Made by a program: the position numbers and the translations under genes
Shown: piece after piece, positions 40,881 through 49,215 of the stretch
How positions within the stretch are numbered: position 1 is the stretch's first letter
Layout of the letters: each line of letters begins with the position of its first letter
Assembly: GCA_947168665.1 (NCBI GenBank)
Contig: CAMVMX010000003.1
Location: forward strand, 62,001 to 126,000
Source: an uncultured Bacteroidales bacterium
GTDB taxonomy: Bacteria; Bacteroidota; Bacteroidia; Bacteroidales; P3
DNA length: 64,000 nucleotides
Direction: 5' to 3'
Notes under the pieces: model-generated
What the model was told of the DNA's origin: nothing
The model's database searches: none
The model's input: only the letters and a program-made list of their open reading frames with translations

Positions 40881-41942
40881 CTAATCCATGAATCGCAAAT
40901 CGGTCACGATGGGGTAATGGTCTGAGATAGGGGTGGAGATGCGTTTGTACGAGAGAGCCTCCAAGTTGCTGCTGTGCAGGATATAGTCAATGCGGAACGC
41001 GGGGAATGGACCGTGGTATGTGGTGCCGAACCCCCGGCCCTGCTCCACGTAGGGGTCTTTCAGCAGTCTCGTGGCCTGCTGGTAGATGTAGGAAGCCGGT
41101 GTGTCGTTATAGTCGCCCGCTATCACAATGGGCGTGGTGGTTGATTCAATCAGTGGCAGCAGCTCCGTTTTCCACTCCCGTTCATGCTGGCGGGTGGTCT
41201 CTATGAATTTGTGCAGCAGCTTATGGGTTGAGCTGTCGGTCTGGGCGTGCGACAGCCGCTCCAGGCTCTCATAGTCGTCCGAAGTGAGTTCATACGAGTC
41301 CAGATGGACGCAGCATACCCGCAGAGCCCGGTTGCCCTTCTTCAGGTCAACATAGAACTTGGTCTTCTTGTCCATCAATTGCCCTTGCGTCACTGGCAGC
41401 CGCGTGAAGAGTATGCTTGGCGTCATCCTCTCCTCGCCGTGGACGCCAAAGTGGTGAGTGTAGCCCCGAGCGGCAAGGGAGTCCCTCACCCAATTCTTCC
41501 GCAGGCCAGAGTATTCCTGCAGGCAGATGATGTCTGGTTCTTCCTCGTCCACCAGTTTCAAAAACATCACTGCTCCCGAATCTCGTGTCATCAGCGTGTC
41601 GTTGTCCAGCCCATTGAATCCGTGGGTATTGAAAGTCATGACCCGCACAATGTCATCACCCTGCACATGTTCTGCCGTTCCGCCCACCTGAAAAAACAGG
41701 GGCAGGAACGACATCCGCACCGCGATAGCAATTACCGAAATGAGGAATTCCCACCGCGACAGGCACAGCCACACGATGATGAACAGAACATTGGCTATCA
41801 GAAACAACACATAGCCATAACTCAATATCGAAACCACCACCATTCGGCTGGGTTCTATGCTTCCCGCCAGCGTCGAGACAATCAATGCAACGGCCAAAAG
41901 CAGATTGACTATTAGTAGGATAATGCGAAACAGACCCTTCAT
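40881..41942 (-). CDS. Membrane-anchored endonuclease/exonuclease/phosphatase (EEP) family protein
   Basis: 353 aa from ATG 41940-41942; the longer frame would cross its own promoter. Three N-terminal helices (about residues 1-85) anchor an EEP domain: VMTFNTHGF, ICLQEYSG, VCCVHLDSYE, AGDYNDTPAS, YILHSSN and the catalytic SDHYPIV. This layout is common in Bacteroidota; substrates may be phosphodiesters at the membrane or nucleic acids. It diverges from aroE with a 150-bp shared promoter region. Confidence 0.9.
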   Translation of the reverse strand: MKGLFRIILLIVNLLLAVALIVSTLAGSIEPSRMVVVSILSYGYVLFLIANVLFIIVWLCLSRWEFLISVIAIAVRMSFLPLFFQVGGTAEHVQGDDIVRVMTFNTHGFNGLDNDTLMTRDSGAVMFLKLVDEEEPDIICLQEYSGLRKNWVRDSLAARGYTHHFGVHGEERMTPSILFTRLPVTQGQLMDKKTKFYVDLKKGNRALRVCCVHLDSYELTSDDYESLERLSHAQTDSSTHKLLHKFIETTRQHEREWKTELLPLIESTTTPIVIAGDYNDTPASYIYQQATRLLKDPYVEQGRGFGTTYHGPFPAFRIDYILHSSNLEALSYKRISTPISDHYPIVTDLRFMD

Positions 41943-41964
41943 AAGTGCGCTTAACTTGAAATTG

Positions 41965-41972
41965 CAAAGATA
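41965..41972 (-). promoter_or_regulatory. Promoter -7 element (TATCTTTG) of the EEP gene
   Basis: Minus-strand TATCTTTG preceded by a run of T, with 22 bp between it and the ATG at 41942. It supports the short start. Confidence 0.65.
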
Positions 41973-42080
41973 CAAAAAAAAATTGATTGCGGGGGTTCTC
42001 GTGTGGCGAGGGTGTTCCGCAGTTGTGGCTGCGCTCATGTACCCTGCGCTATCGCTTTTTCCTATGTCATTTTTTTGTTG

Positions 42081-42088
42081 TAATTTTG
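42081..42088 (+). promoter_or_regulatory. Promoter -7 element (TAATTTTG) of aroE; probably a leaderless transcript
   Basis: TAATTTTG with only four bases (CAGC) before the aroE ATG at 42093. With the usual start a few bases after this element, transcription would begin at or next to the ATG. Confidence 0.6.
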
Positions 42089-42092
42089 CAGC

Positions 42093-42839
42093 ATGAAAAA
42101 ATATGGTCTCATAGGCAAAAGCCTCTCGCACTCATGGTCCCCCCAGTGGTTTGCCCAAACCTTCGCGCGGCTGGGCATCCGCGATGCCGAGTACCGTCTC
42201 TACGAGATGGAAACTGTCGACAATCTTCCCAGCTGGGCGGCTATCAACCGTATGGACGGCTTCAATGTCACCATCCCCTTCAAGGAGGCCGTCATACCCT
42301 ATATGGATACCCTCGATGCCGTGGCCCGCTCCATCGGGGCGGTGAACTGTGTGGAGTGCCGTGGTGGCCGTCTGATAGGCCACAACACCGATGCTCCGGC
42401 CTTTGCCCACACACTCCAGCCTCTTCTGCGCCCGTGGCACACCCGCGCCCTCGTCCTCGGCACCGGCGGGGCCTCCAAGGCAGTGGCCTATGCCCTGCAG
42501 TCAATGGGAATAGACCTCACCTTCGTATCCCGCACTCCCGGTCGCCACCCCGCAGCCGTATCTTACTCCGAAGCCGCCCGGCTGGCGGCCACCCACCTCC
42601 TCATCGTCAATGCCACCCCCGTGGGCATGTCCGCCCTCGTGGACCAGTCGCCGTGGCCTTGCCCCCAGTTGCTCACCCCCCGCCACCTCTGCTACGACCT
42701 CATCTACAACCCTTCGCCCACCGCCTTCCTGCTCCAGGCCTCCCGGGCTGGGGCCACCGTTTGCGACGGCCTGCCCATGCTCCACGCCCAGGCCGAACTC
42801 AGCTGGCAATGCTGGTCCCGCCCTGCGGCACCGGCCTAA
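42093..42839 (+). CDS. aroE: Shikimate dehydrogenase
   Basis: A 248-aa NADP-dependent enzyme reducing 3-dehydroshikimate to shikimate in aromatic amino acid synthesis. The N-terminal substrate domain shows S-x-S in LSHSWSPQW, the catalytic Lys in NVTIPFK and the Asp in GHNTDAPAF. The Rossmann loop is GTGGASKAV. NATPVGMS and the C-terminal DGLPMLHAQAELS are also family hallmarks. It is a single gene with its own promoter. Confidence 0.95.
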   Translation: MKKYGLIGKSLSHSWSPQWFAQTFARLGIRDAEYRLYEMETVDNLPSWAAINRMDGFNVTIPFKEAVIPYMDTLDAVARSIGAVNCVECRGGRLIGHNTDAPAFAHTLQPLLRPWHTRALVLGTGGASKAVAYALQSMGIDLTFVSRTPGRHPAAVSYSEAARLAATHLLIVNATPVGMSALVDQSPWPCPQLLTPRHLCYDLIYNPSPTAFLLQASRAGATVCDGLPMLHAQAELSWQCWSRPAAPA

Positions 42840-42949
42840 CCCTTTCATCAATAGCGGGGTGACGGCTGCCGTCGGGAGCCATAGTGTGCAGAAAAACAAA
42901 ACTTAGCGATTGCCGACCACCAGTCTCTGGTTTTGGGCGGTCGCTACTG

Positions 42950-44173
42950 TCAATATTTTCGTTGGGCTGCGGGCAGTTTCCGCACCTTCCGGGTGGCCAC
43001 ATCGCCATCGGGGGTAGTCAGCCGCACCACATAGATGCCCGCCGCCTGGTTCCGCAAGTCGATGGTTGTCCCTTTCACCACATCCTGTAGCCGGTGGCCC
43101 TGCGAGTCCCACACCTCCACCTTCAGCTCCTGCAGCGCGTCTGGCGCCTCAGTCACCAGATGGACTATCCCGTCCGTGGGGTTGGGGGCCAGGGTGGGCC
43201 AGATTTTCTCCACAATGTCGAGGCCGCTCATCGTGCTGACAGCGCTTGGATAGAGATAATCCCCCAGCAAGTCCCACAAATTCAGCATCAGCAAGCGTGG
43301 CGGGTTGTCCATCCCCATCCGCGAAAAATGCTCGCTCGTCACCCAGTAGTGGATGCCGTCGGCGGTGGCTATGGCTTCCGTCTGCCACCCGAGGTGATAA
43401 CTGTATATAAGTTTCTCCCGCTTGCTCTGGGTAAGATTCATGCCCTCAAAATCGTACACCACATACAGGAACGGCTGGGCCATCAGACTGTATCCACACA
43501 ACACCAGCACACTCTTCCCCTCCTCGCCATGCTTATAGTAGCACGCCCCAGTCACCAGGCCGTTCACATTCAGCCTCATCTGTGGCATTGCCACGTAGTT
43601 TCCCGGCACCTTGGGCAGTGCGTAGCAGACCGTCTGTTGCGCCGACCACTGCTTTGTGAACAAATACAGGCTGTCGCCCGCCGCGATCATGGCCTCGCAG
43701 TCAAAGTCCGTGGTGGGCAGTCCCCTTGAGCCCTCCTCGTCAGGGCTGTAGCCATAGAAACTGAAAAAGATAGTATCCGTCTGGCACACCCCCTGCAGCA
43801 GGTCACTCTTGGCCATGCGGTAAATGCTCACCGTCGACCGCTGGGGGCGGTTGTTGTTCCCGAAATCGCCAAAATAGAAATACTCCTCGTCCTGTGCCAC
43901 CTCCTCCATGTCTGCAAACCGCAAATTGCACGCCATGCTGTCCATCGTCCGGCCATCGGAGGTGTCGATGCTGTAAATCTTCAAGTCGCCGTGGTCATTA
44001 CTGCTCCACAGCCGTCCCTGCCAATAGAAAAGAGACGACGACCCGGACAGCGAACTGTCCAGCTCGCCCACAATATTTGTGTACCCGTACTCATCGTTGT
44101 CCCAATTTTGTGCGATAGCAGGTAATGAGCATGAAATCAATAATATAAATAAAAATGCCGTCTTTTTTCTCAT
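42950..44173 (-). CDS. T9SS type A sorting-domain secreted protein
   Basis: 407 aa from ATG 44171-44173. The signal peptide ends at LPAIAQ. The body has beta-propeller-like repeats with W-x-S-N-D-H-G-D-L and FYFGDFGNN, then FDCEAMIAAGDSLYLFTKQW, resembling NHL/SdiA-regulated-like propellers. The C-terminal about 75 residues (APNPTDGIVHL..., GIYVVRLTTPDGDVATRKV) are a type A (Por secretion) sorting domain. It is probably an exported surface protein; no catalytic residues were identified. The -7 element leaves almost no leader. Confidence 0.87.
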   Translation of the reverse strand: MRKKTAFLFILLISCSLPAIAQNWDNDEYGYTNIVGELDSSLSGSSSLFYWQGRLWSSNDHGDLKIYSIDTSDGRTMDSMACNLRFADMEEVAQDEEYFYFGDFGNNNRPQRSTVSIYRMAKSDLLQGVCQTDTIFFSFYGYSPDEEGSRGLPTTDFDCEAMIAAGDSLYLFTKQWSAQQTVCYALPKVPGNYVAMPQMRLNVNGLVTGACYYKHGEEGKSVLVLCGYSLMAQPFLYVVYDFEGMNLTQSKREKLIYSYHLGWQTEAIATADGIHYWVTSEHFSRMGMDNPPRLLMLNLWDLLGDYLYPSAVSTMSGLDIVEKIWPTLAPNPTDGIVHLVTEAPDALQELKVEVWDSQGHRLQDVVKGTTIDLRNQAAGIYVVRLTTPDGDVATRKVRKLPAAQRKY

Positions 44174-44177
44174 GATG

Positions 44178-44185
44178 CAAAAATA
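44178..44185 (-). promoter_or_regulatory. Promoter -7 element (TATTTTTG), probably leaderless
   Basis: Minus-strand TATTTTTG is followed by four bases (CATC) and then the ATG at 44173, the same spacing as at aroE. Confidence 0.55.
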
Positions 44186-44401
44186 ACAAAATTTTTGCAC
44201 ACATATATTTTTTATTCACATTTTTTTCTTAATTTTCCCCCTCTGCTCGTCCCAGTGTTATTTCATCTAACTGAAAGTCAATAATTTTCCATGCTCGCAG
44301 CATTCCTTGTTTCCCACTCCTGGCGGCCGCGTCAGTTTTCCCGTGTCCGCGTCCGCTGAAGCCCGCTGTAACAAAAACTTCGCTATGTCAAAAAAAAAAC
44401 G

Positions 44402-44409
44402 TAACTTTG
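44402..44409 (+). promoter_or_regulatory. Promoter -7 element (TAACTTTG) of the acyltransferase gene
   Basis: TAACTTTG lies nine bases before the ATG at 44419, after an A9 tract. It matches TAnnTTTG. Confidence 0.6.
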
Positions 44410-44418
44410 CCGCCTATT

Positions 44419-45486
44419 ATGGAACCCAACGACGAATATTATTCCTGTCAGGGACAGGAGTTTAAAGCCATTATGGCCACGCTGGCCGAGTACCCCTTGG
44501 CCGCAAAACTCTTCCCCTCTCTCTCGGCCGAAGCCCTCAAGGAGCATTTCCTGGCCTACGATGGCATACGCGCTTTCCAGTCCGATGCCATGTTCCGTGC
44601 CAGCCAGTACATGATGCAGCAAACCATCAGCTCCTTCACCTGCTCCGGCCAGGAATACCTCGACGGCCAACCTTCACTTTTTATCTCCAACCACCGCGAC
44701 ATTGTTGTCGACAGTCTCCTGCTCCAGTACCAGCTCATCGCCCTCGGCCTCGACACCACCCATATCGTCATCGGCTCCAACCTCTACGAGATGCCCCTCA
44801 TGACCCAACTGGCCAAAGTCAACAAGATGGTGGGCATACCCCGCGTAAGCGGTGGCAAAGCCTTTTACAACAGCATGATGCAGCTCTCCGTGCTGCTGCG
44901 CCGTCTGGTGTGTGACCATGGCCAGTGCGTCTGGATAGCCCAGCGTAACGGTCGCACCAAAGACGGCATCGACCGCACCGACCCCGCCCTCGTCAAGATG
45001 ATAGCCCGCTCCGGCCCCGACCCCGTCAGCGCCCTCCACTCCATGCACATCATCCCCCTCAGCGTCTCCTACGAGTGGGAACCCTGCGCCCCCCAGAAAG
45101 CCCGCGAACTCTGCCTCCGCCGCCAAGGCCCCTACACCAAAGCCCCAGGCGAGGACACCCAGAGCATCCTCGACGGCCTCACCGCCTTCAAAGGCCAAGT
45201 CCACCTCACCGTCTGCCCCCCGCTCACCCTTGCCGAAATCCAGTCCCTCCAGGGCGATCCCGCGCGCGTGGCAGCCCTCATCGACCGCCGCATAGCCCAG
45301 GGCTACCGCCTCTTCGACAACAGCCGCTTTGCCGACGAGCTCCTTGCCGGCCGACCCCTTCCCGACACCCCGGCGGCCCACCGCTTCGCCCAATACCTCG
45401 ACCAGGCCTGCGCCCAATATCCCCTCGGCCCCGACTACCGCCAAACACTCCTCTCCATCTACGCCGGCCCCCTCCAGAACCGTTAG
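44419..45486 (+). CDS. 1-acyl-sn-glycerol-3-phosphate acyltransferase-like protein
   Basis: 355 aa from ATG 44419, chosen over an upstream in-frame start that overlaps the promoter. The acyltransferase block reads LFISNHRDIVVDSLLL, equivalent to the NHx(4)D region of PlsB/PlsC enzymes. The substrate-binding block is MVGIPRVSGG and the third block CVWIAQRNGRTKDG. The C-terminal 150 residues are helical and specific to the Bacteroidota form. It is predicted to acylate a glycerophosphate-type lipid at the inner membrane. It is followed by prfA after 78 bp. Confidence 0.83.
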   Translation: MEPNDEYYSCQGQEFKAIMATLAEYPLAAKLFPSLSAEALKEHFLAYDGIRAFQSDAMFRASQYMMQQTISSFTCSGQEYLDGQPSLFISNHRDIVVDSLLLQYQLIALGLDTTHIVIGSNLYEMPLMTQLAKVNKMVGIPRVSGGKAFYNSMMQLSVLLRRLVCDHGQCVWIAQRNGRTKDGIDRTDPALVKMIARSGPDPVSALHSMHIIPLSVSYEWEPCAPQKARELCLRRQGPYTKAPGEDTQSILDGLTAFKGQVHLTVCPPLTLAEIQSLQGDPARVAALIDRRIAQGYRLFDNSRFADELLAGRPLPDTPAAHRFAQYLDQACAQYPLGPDYRQTLLSIYAGPLQNR

Positions 45487-45564
45487 CCCCCGCCGCTGGC
45501 AGACGGAAAAGACAGAAGGATAGACAAAATAGACACAAGCATTCACACATTCAAGCATTCACCC

Positions 45565-46635
45565 ATGTTAGACAAACTCGAAGCCATTTACGCCCGTTAC
45601 CAGGAAATCGAACAGCAGATGAACGACCCCCAAGTCACCTCCGACATGAAGCGGTTCGTCAAGCTGAGCAAAGACTATAAAGACCTCCAGCCTGTAGTCA
45701 AGGCCTACCACGACTACAAAGCCCTCCTCGACACCATCGCCGAGTGCAAGCAACTCCTCAGCACCGAAAAGGACGAGGAACTGCGCGAGATGGCCAAGGC
45801 CGAGCTGACCGAAAGCACCGAGCGGCGCGACAAAATGGAGGAAGACATCCGCATCCTCCTCATCCCCGCCGACCCCACCGACAGCAAAAACGCCGTCGTC
45901 GAAATCCGCGGCGGCACCGGCGGCGACGAAGCCTGCATCTTTGCCGGCGACCTCTTCCGCATGTACACCCGTTACTGCGAGAAGAAACACTGGAAAATCG
46001 AAGTCGTCGACTTCAACGAAGGCCCCTCCGGCGGCTACAAGGACATCACCTTCAACGTCACCGGCGAGGGGGTCTACGGCCTCCTCAAATACGAAAGCGG
46101 CGTCCACCGCGTCCAGCGCGTCCCCGCCACCGAAACCCAGGGCCGCGTCCACACCTCCGCCGCCGGCGTGGTCGTCCTGCCCGAAGCCGAGGAACTCGAT
46201 GTCGAACTCAACATGTCCGACGTCAAGAAAGAGACCTTCTGCGCCTCCGGCCCCGGCGGCCAGTGCGTCAACACCACCTACTCCGCCGTCCGCCTCACCC
46301 ACATCCCCACCGGCATCGTCGTATCCATGCAGGATCAGAAATCACAAATCAAAAACATGGAGAAAGCCATCTCCATCCTCCGCACCCGCCTCTACGAGCG
46401 CGAGTACAACAAATACATGGAAGAGCTCTCCTCAAAGCGCAAAACCATGGTCGCCACCGGCGACCGTAGCGAGAAGGTACGCACCTACAACTACCCCCAA
46501 AGCCGCGTCACCGACCACCGCATCGGCTACACCATGTACAACCTGCCCGCCTTCATGGACGGCGACATCGACGCCCTTATCGACGCCCTCCAGCTGGCCG
46601 AGAACGCCGAGAAACTCAAAGAAAGCGTAGGCTGA
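45565..46635 (+). CDS. prfA: Peptide chain release factor 1
   Basis: A 356-aa class I release factor reading UAA/UAG. The peptidyl-hydrolase GGQ motif is in CASGPGGQCVN. The codon-recognition tripeptide is P-A-T (in RVPATETQGR), the RF1-type P-x-T rather than the RF2-type SPF. N-terminal helices and the C-terminal VTDHRIGYT segment complete the family pattern. The leader contains the CATTCAAGCATTC repeat also found before the WYL gene. Confidence 0.96.
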   Translation: MLDKLEAIYARYQEIEQQMNDPQVTSDMKRFVKLSKDYKDLQPVVKAYHDYKALLDTIAECKQLLSTEKDEELREMAKAELTESTERRDKMEEDIRILLIPADPTDSKNAVVEIRGGTGGDEACIFAGDLFRMYTRYCEKKHWKIEVVDFNEGPSGGYKDITFNVTGEGVYGLLKYESGVHRVQRVPATETQGRVHTSAAGVVVLPEAEELDVELNMSDVKKETFCASGPGGQCVNTTYSAVRLTHIPTGIVVSMQDQKSQIKNMEKAISILRTRLYEREYNKYMEELSSKRKTMVATGDRSEKVRTYNYPQSRVTDHRIGYTMYNLPAFMDGDIDALIDALQLAENAEKLKESVG

Positions 46636-46665
46636 CACCCCTCAGCCCCCACCCGCCACCCCCCC

Positions 46666-46725
46666 AGCCGGGGCGCTCACCAATGTGGCCCGTGCAAGCA
46701 ATTGCACCCGATGAGCGCCCCGGCT
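46666..46725 (+). terminator. Large two-part hairpin after prfA
   Basis: AGCCGGGGCGCTCA (46666-46679) and TGAGCGCCCCGGCT (46712-46725) pair perfectly over 14 bp. Inside, GTGCAA (46692-46697) and TTGCAC (46702-46707) pair over 6 bp. There is no T tract, so it may be a structural element or a factor-dependent end rather than a classic terminator. Confidence 0.5.
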
Positions 46726-46957
46726 TGCTTCGTCCCCATCCAGTCGCCAGATATAGTCCACATGTTGCCAATGCGACACATTGCCTTTCAAACAGCTGTG
46801 CCCAGCCCCGCCAAAACAGCAAGTCCATTCCTTTTGCACTACTTATACACTGGATTCTTTCTATTTCATTTGCATTTTATTTCTGGTACAGAGACTAAAT
46901 AGAAAACAACAAGGGTGTAAACAGAGGGAAACAAACCAAAGCAGAGACAAACAAAAA

Positions 46958-46991
46958 GCCGGAAGCCCCCCACCCAAGGGGGACTTCCGGC
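46958..46991 (-). terminator. Terminator of the 51-47 kb lipoprotein locus
   Basis: On the minus strand GCCGGAAG and CCCCC pair with GGGGG and CTTCCGGC and are followed by TTTTTG, a strong Rho-independent terminator 53 bp after the lipoprotein 2 stop. The arm sequence recurs in the terminator at 59720-59747. Confidence 0.85.
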
Positions 46992-47043
46992 CATACAAAG
47001 CATTCCGCCAAACGGGGAACTCCTGTGGCAGGAAAGAGTGTCG

Positions 47044-48921
47044 CTATTTCGAAGCGCCAGGAGTGACCGTCCTCACCAGTCGGACAGCACACTTTGCTTG
47101 CGGAGATATCGGCAACATTGCCGCATACAACCCGTTAGCAAGGTAAAAACCAGCTTCTTCCCCGTCAGAGATAATTCCATCAATATCTTCATCCTGAAAA
47201 ATATCTCGGAGGAAACCTGTGGGCGAAAAGGCTCCACAATATGCACCATTGGTAGTGTTTTCGTTTTCATTGGAGAGGTATGTGGTTCCAGAATTTGAGC
47301 TCGACCAATAAGCATTAGCGTTATCTATCATTTGAACTAAAAGCCACAACACAGAAGCAAGGCCTTCTGCCTCGTCCCAGTTAGTTCCCAGAATTGGCCA
47401 GTCAGAGCTGTGGGTATACATCCAGTCCACAGTATTCTGGAAAGAAATCACTCCCATGGCGCCAGCGGCTGGGAGGATAAGGGCGCCAGCAGCTTGCATC
47501 AGCTGGCCTTGGGCGGCGGAGTAGGTGTTGCGGGTGTAGAAGTCGTTCCATCCAAAACCAGGCACAAAGGTAGTGCCAGCGGGTTGATTCCACGCATCAG
47601 GCAGGAAGATGAAACAGTCGACACCGTCAATGTTGGCTCCACCAAACTTTTGGAAGGCGTTGGCACGTCCAGAAGCGAGATATAACCACTCGTCCTTGGT
47701 GAGGGTGCGCCAGGTGTAGCCACCGCCATTGGAGATGGTGTTATTGCCCCAGTCGGTGAAAGTAGAGTAGTCGGCATCATCGGTGGAAGAAAAGGTGGGG
47801 TTGTTGCCTGTTCCCCATCCGAAGAGGTCTATCCACTCAATAGAGGAGATTTCGCCACGGAAATATGCGCCTTGGCTCTCACCCACAAAGTCGAGCTGTG
47901 AGGGGGCGAAGCGGTAGACGTTGGTGGAGGGGCTGTACTGGAGGTTGCCGGGGGCGAACTGTACGTACTGGTTGGGGCCGACGGAGAAGAGGCCGCTGAT
48001 GTCGGTGAAGACAAGGAGGGGGTCAGCCGGGTTGTTGTCGATGAGGTTGAAGGCAGTGTAGCAGCTGCGGGCCACCGGGATGGTGACGTCGGAGTTGGTG
48101 GTGAGGGTGCAGAAGGCACCTTCGCTGTTGGTGAGGGTGATGGTGAGGTTGGAATAGGGGTTGTCGGAAGGGGTTGGAGGGAGGCAGATATAGAAATCGT
48201 GGGCGGTGGAGACATCGATGCCGCTGCCAGTGCCGAGGGAAAGGGTTGTGGTGTGGCTGCCTGAGCCGTCGTTGGCGTAGACCAGTGGGGGCACCGTACC
48301 GTCGCCGAGGGTGAACTCGGCGTTGTTGTCGATGGTGAAGAGGCCGTTGATGATGCGGTCGGCGGTGATGGAGATAGAGGTGATGGAGGTGTTGGCTTTC
48401 TGGATGGTGAGTTTGATGAGGCCGAAGGCGTTCTTGAAGCTGAGGTTGTTGTTGGTGGAGTAGGCATACATGGGGAAGCCGTGCAGGTTGCCGTCGGAGC
48501 TTTGCTGGGCGGCGGACAGGACGACACCACCTTGCTGGAGGTCGACTATGTCGGCGGGGTAGATGGCCTGGAAGAATTCGGAGAAGGAGTTGTCTCCCTC
48601 ATAGCAAGAGGCTTGGGGGTCGCCCACATCGATGTCCATGCCAGTGCCGGAGGCGTCGGGGGAATAGGTGAAGCTTGTATAGGTGTCGCCACCAGAAGTA
48701 GCTTGATAAATACCGAAATACATGTGGTCGTTGAGGACAATGATTTGGTCGCCGGCATCCCATTTGAGACGGTTGCCGTCGAGGAAGGTCTTGGTATGAT
48801 AGTCGGCATACCGTTCCAGGGTGGCTGTGAAGGTGCTGCCATCGGTGTCTTTCTGACAGGAGCCGAGGGCGAGGAGCATGGCCGCGCCGAGGGCTATGAC
48901 TGAGATACGTAATTGTTTCAT
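47044..48921 (-). CDS. Fimbrillin-like / FISUMP-like surface lipoprotein (paralogue 2)
   Basis: A 625-aa protein with a lipoprotein signal (LALGSC, cysteine 22). The N-terminal fimbrillin-like half has KWDAGDQIIVLND. The C-terminal half carries the shared blocks IDLFGWGTG, TDWGNN, WLYLASGRANAF, GVDCFIFLPDAW, GALILPAAG, AYWSSS and CAVRLVRT. It is the longest of the three paralogues. It begins 12 bp after the 58-aa peptide gene, so the two are almost certainly co-transcribed, possibly as the distal part of the 51.05-47.04 kb unit. Surface display as an adhesin or structural protein is inferred. Confidence 0.82.
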   Translation of the reverse strand: MKQLRISVIALGAAMLLALGSCQKDTDGSTFTATLERYADYHTKTFLDGNRLKWDAGDQIIVLNDHMYFGIYQATSGGDTYTSFTYSPDASGTGMDIDVGDPQASCYEGDNSFSEFFQAIYPADIVDLQQGGVVLSAAQQSSDGNLHGFPMYAYSTNNNLSFKNAFGLIKLTIQKANTSITSISITADRIINGLFTIDNNAEFTLGDGTVPPLVYANDGSGSHTTTLSLGTGSGIDVSTAHDFYICLPPTPSDNPYSNLTITLTNSEGAFCTLTTNSDVTIPVARSCYTAFNLIDNNPADPLLVFTDISGLFSVGPNQYVQFAPGNLQYSPSTNVYRFAPSQLDFVGESQGAYFRGEISSIEWIDLFGWGTGNNPTFSSTDDADYSTFTDWGNNTISNGGGYTWRTLTKDEWLYLASGRANAFQKFGGANIDGVDCFIFLPDAWNQPAGTTFVPGFGWNDFYTRNTYSAAQGQLMQAAGALILPAAGAMGVISFQNTVDWMYTHSSDWPILGTNWDEAEGLASVLWLLVQMIDNANAYWSSSNSGTTYLSNENENTTNGAYCGAFSPTGFLRDIFQDEDIDGIISDGEEAGFYLANGLYAAMLPISPQAKCAVRLVRTVTPGASK

Positions 48922-48933
48922 ATGTGCTGCGAA

Positions 48934-49110
48934 TTAAATACGGGTTAGGGCATCACGGCCTATAACGTCGCCATGCTGCTGGATTCCCTCGGTGCCATAA
49001 TCGTTTAATGGGCTCATCATAAATGATGTATCGTTTGGGGAGGCGGCAAATCCCTGCTCCACCGTGAAACGCACCACTTTGATGCAGGGTGCTAAGTAAA
49101 TATTTTTCAT
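48934..49110 (-). CDS. Small peptide (58 aa) of the YxAP ... VExGFAAS family
   Basis: ATG 49108-49110 to TAA 48934-48936. The protein reads M-K-N-I-Y-L-A-P-C-I-K-V-V-R-F-T-V-E-Q-G-F-A-A-S and then a polar tail rich in Asn, Asp, Gly and Met. It is the most divergent of the three paralogues but keeps Y-x-A-P, the beta-prone I-K-V-V segment and V-E-x-G-F-x-x-S. There is no signal peptide. It is 12 bp upstream of lipoprotein 2 and 105 bp downstream of lipoprotein 3. Confidence 0.75.
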   Translation of the reverse strand: MKNIYLAPCIKVVRFTVEQGFAASPNDTSFMMSPLNDYGTEGIQQHGDVIGRDALTRI

Positions 49111-49155
49111 GAATGGGATTGGATTTTGTTGTGTTTAATGATGATGTTTTATAAA

Positions 49156-49194
49156 CTTTTTGCCCACCCCTTATTTAAAGGGATGGACAAAAAG
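49156..49194 (-). terminator. Symmetric hairpin between lipoprotein 3 and the next peptide gene (attenuator-like)
   Basis: CTTTTTGCCCACCCCTT (49156-49172) and AAGGGATGGACAAAAAG (49178-49194) pair over about 17 positions with a few G-U or mismatched pairs. T tracts on both strands make it a possible bidirectional terminator or partial read-through attenuator within the tandem locus. Confidence 0.7.
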
Positions 49195-49215
49195 TCGATA
49201 TGTCAGCTACGTTGA

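Larger units (their letters stand above)
46636..47043. other. Convergent intergenic region with two strong hairpins and no gene
   Basis: About 400 bp between prfA and lipoprotein 2. It contains the large hairpin at 46666-46725 and the terminator at 46958-46991. The rest (46730-46950) has no supported frame. Confidence 0.6.
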
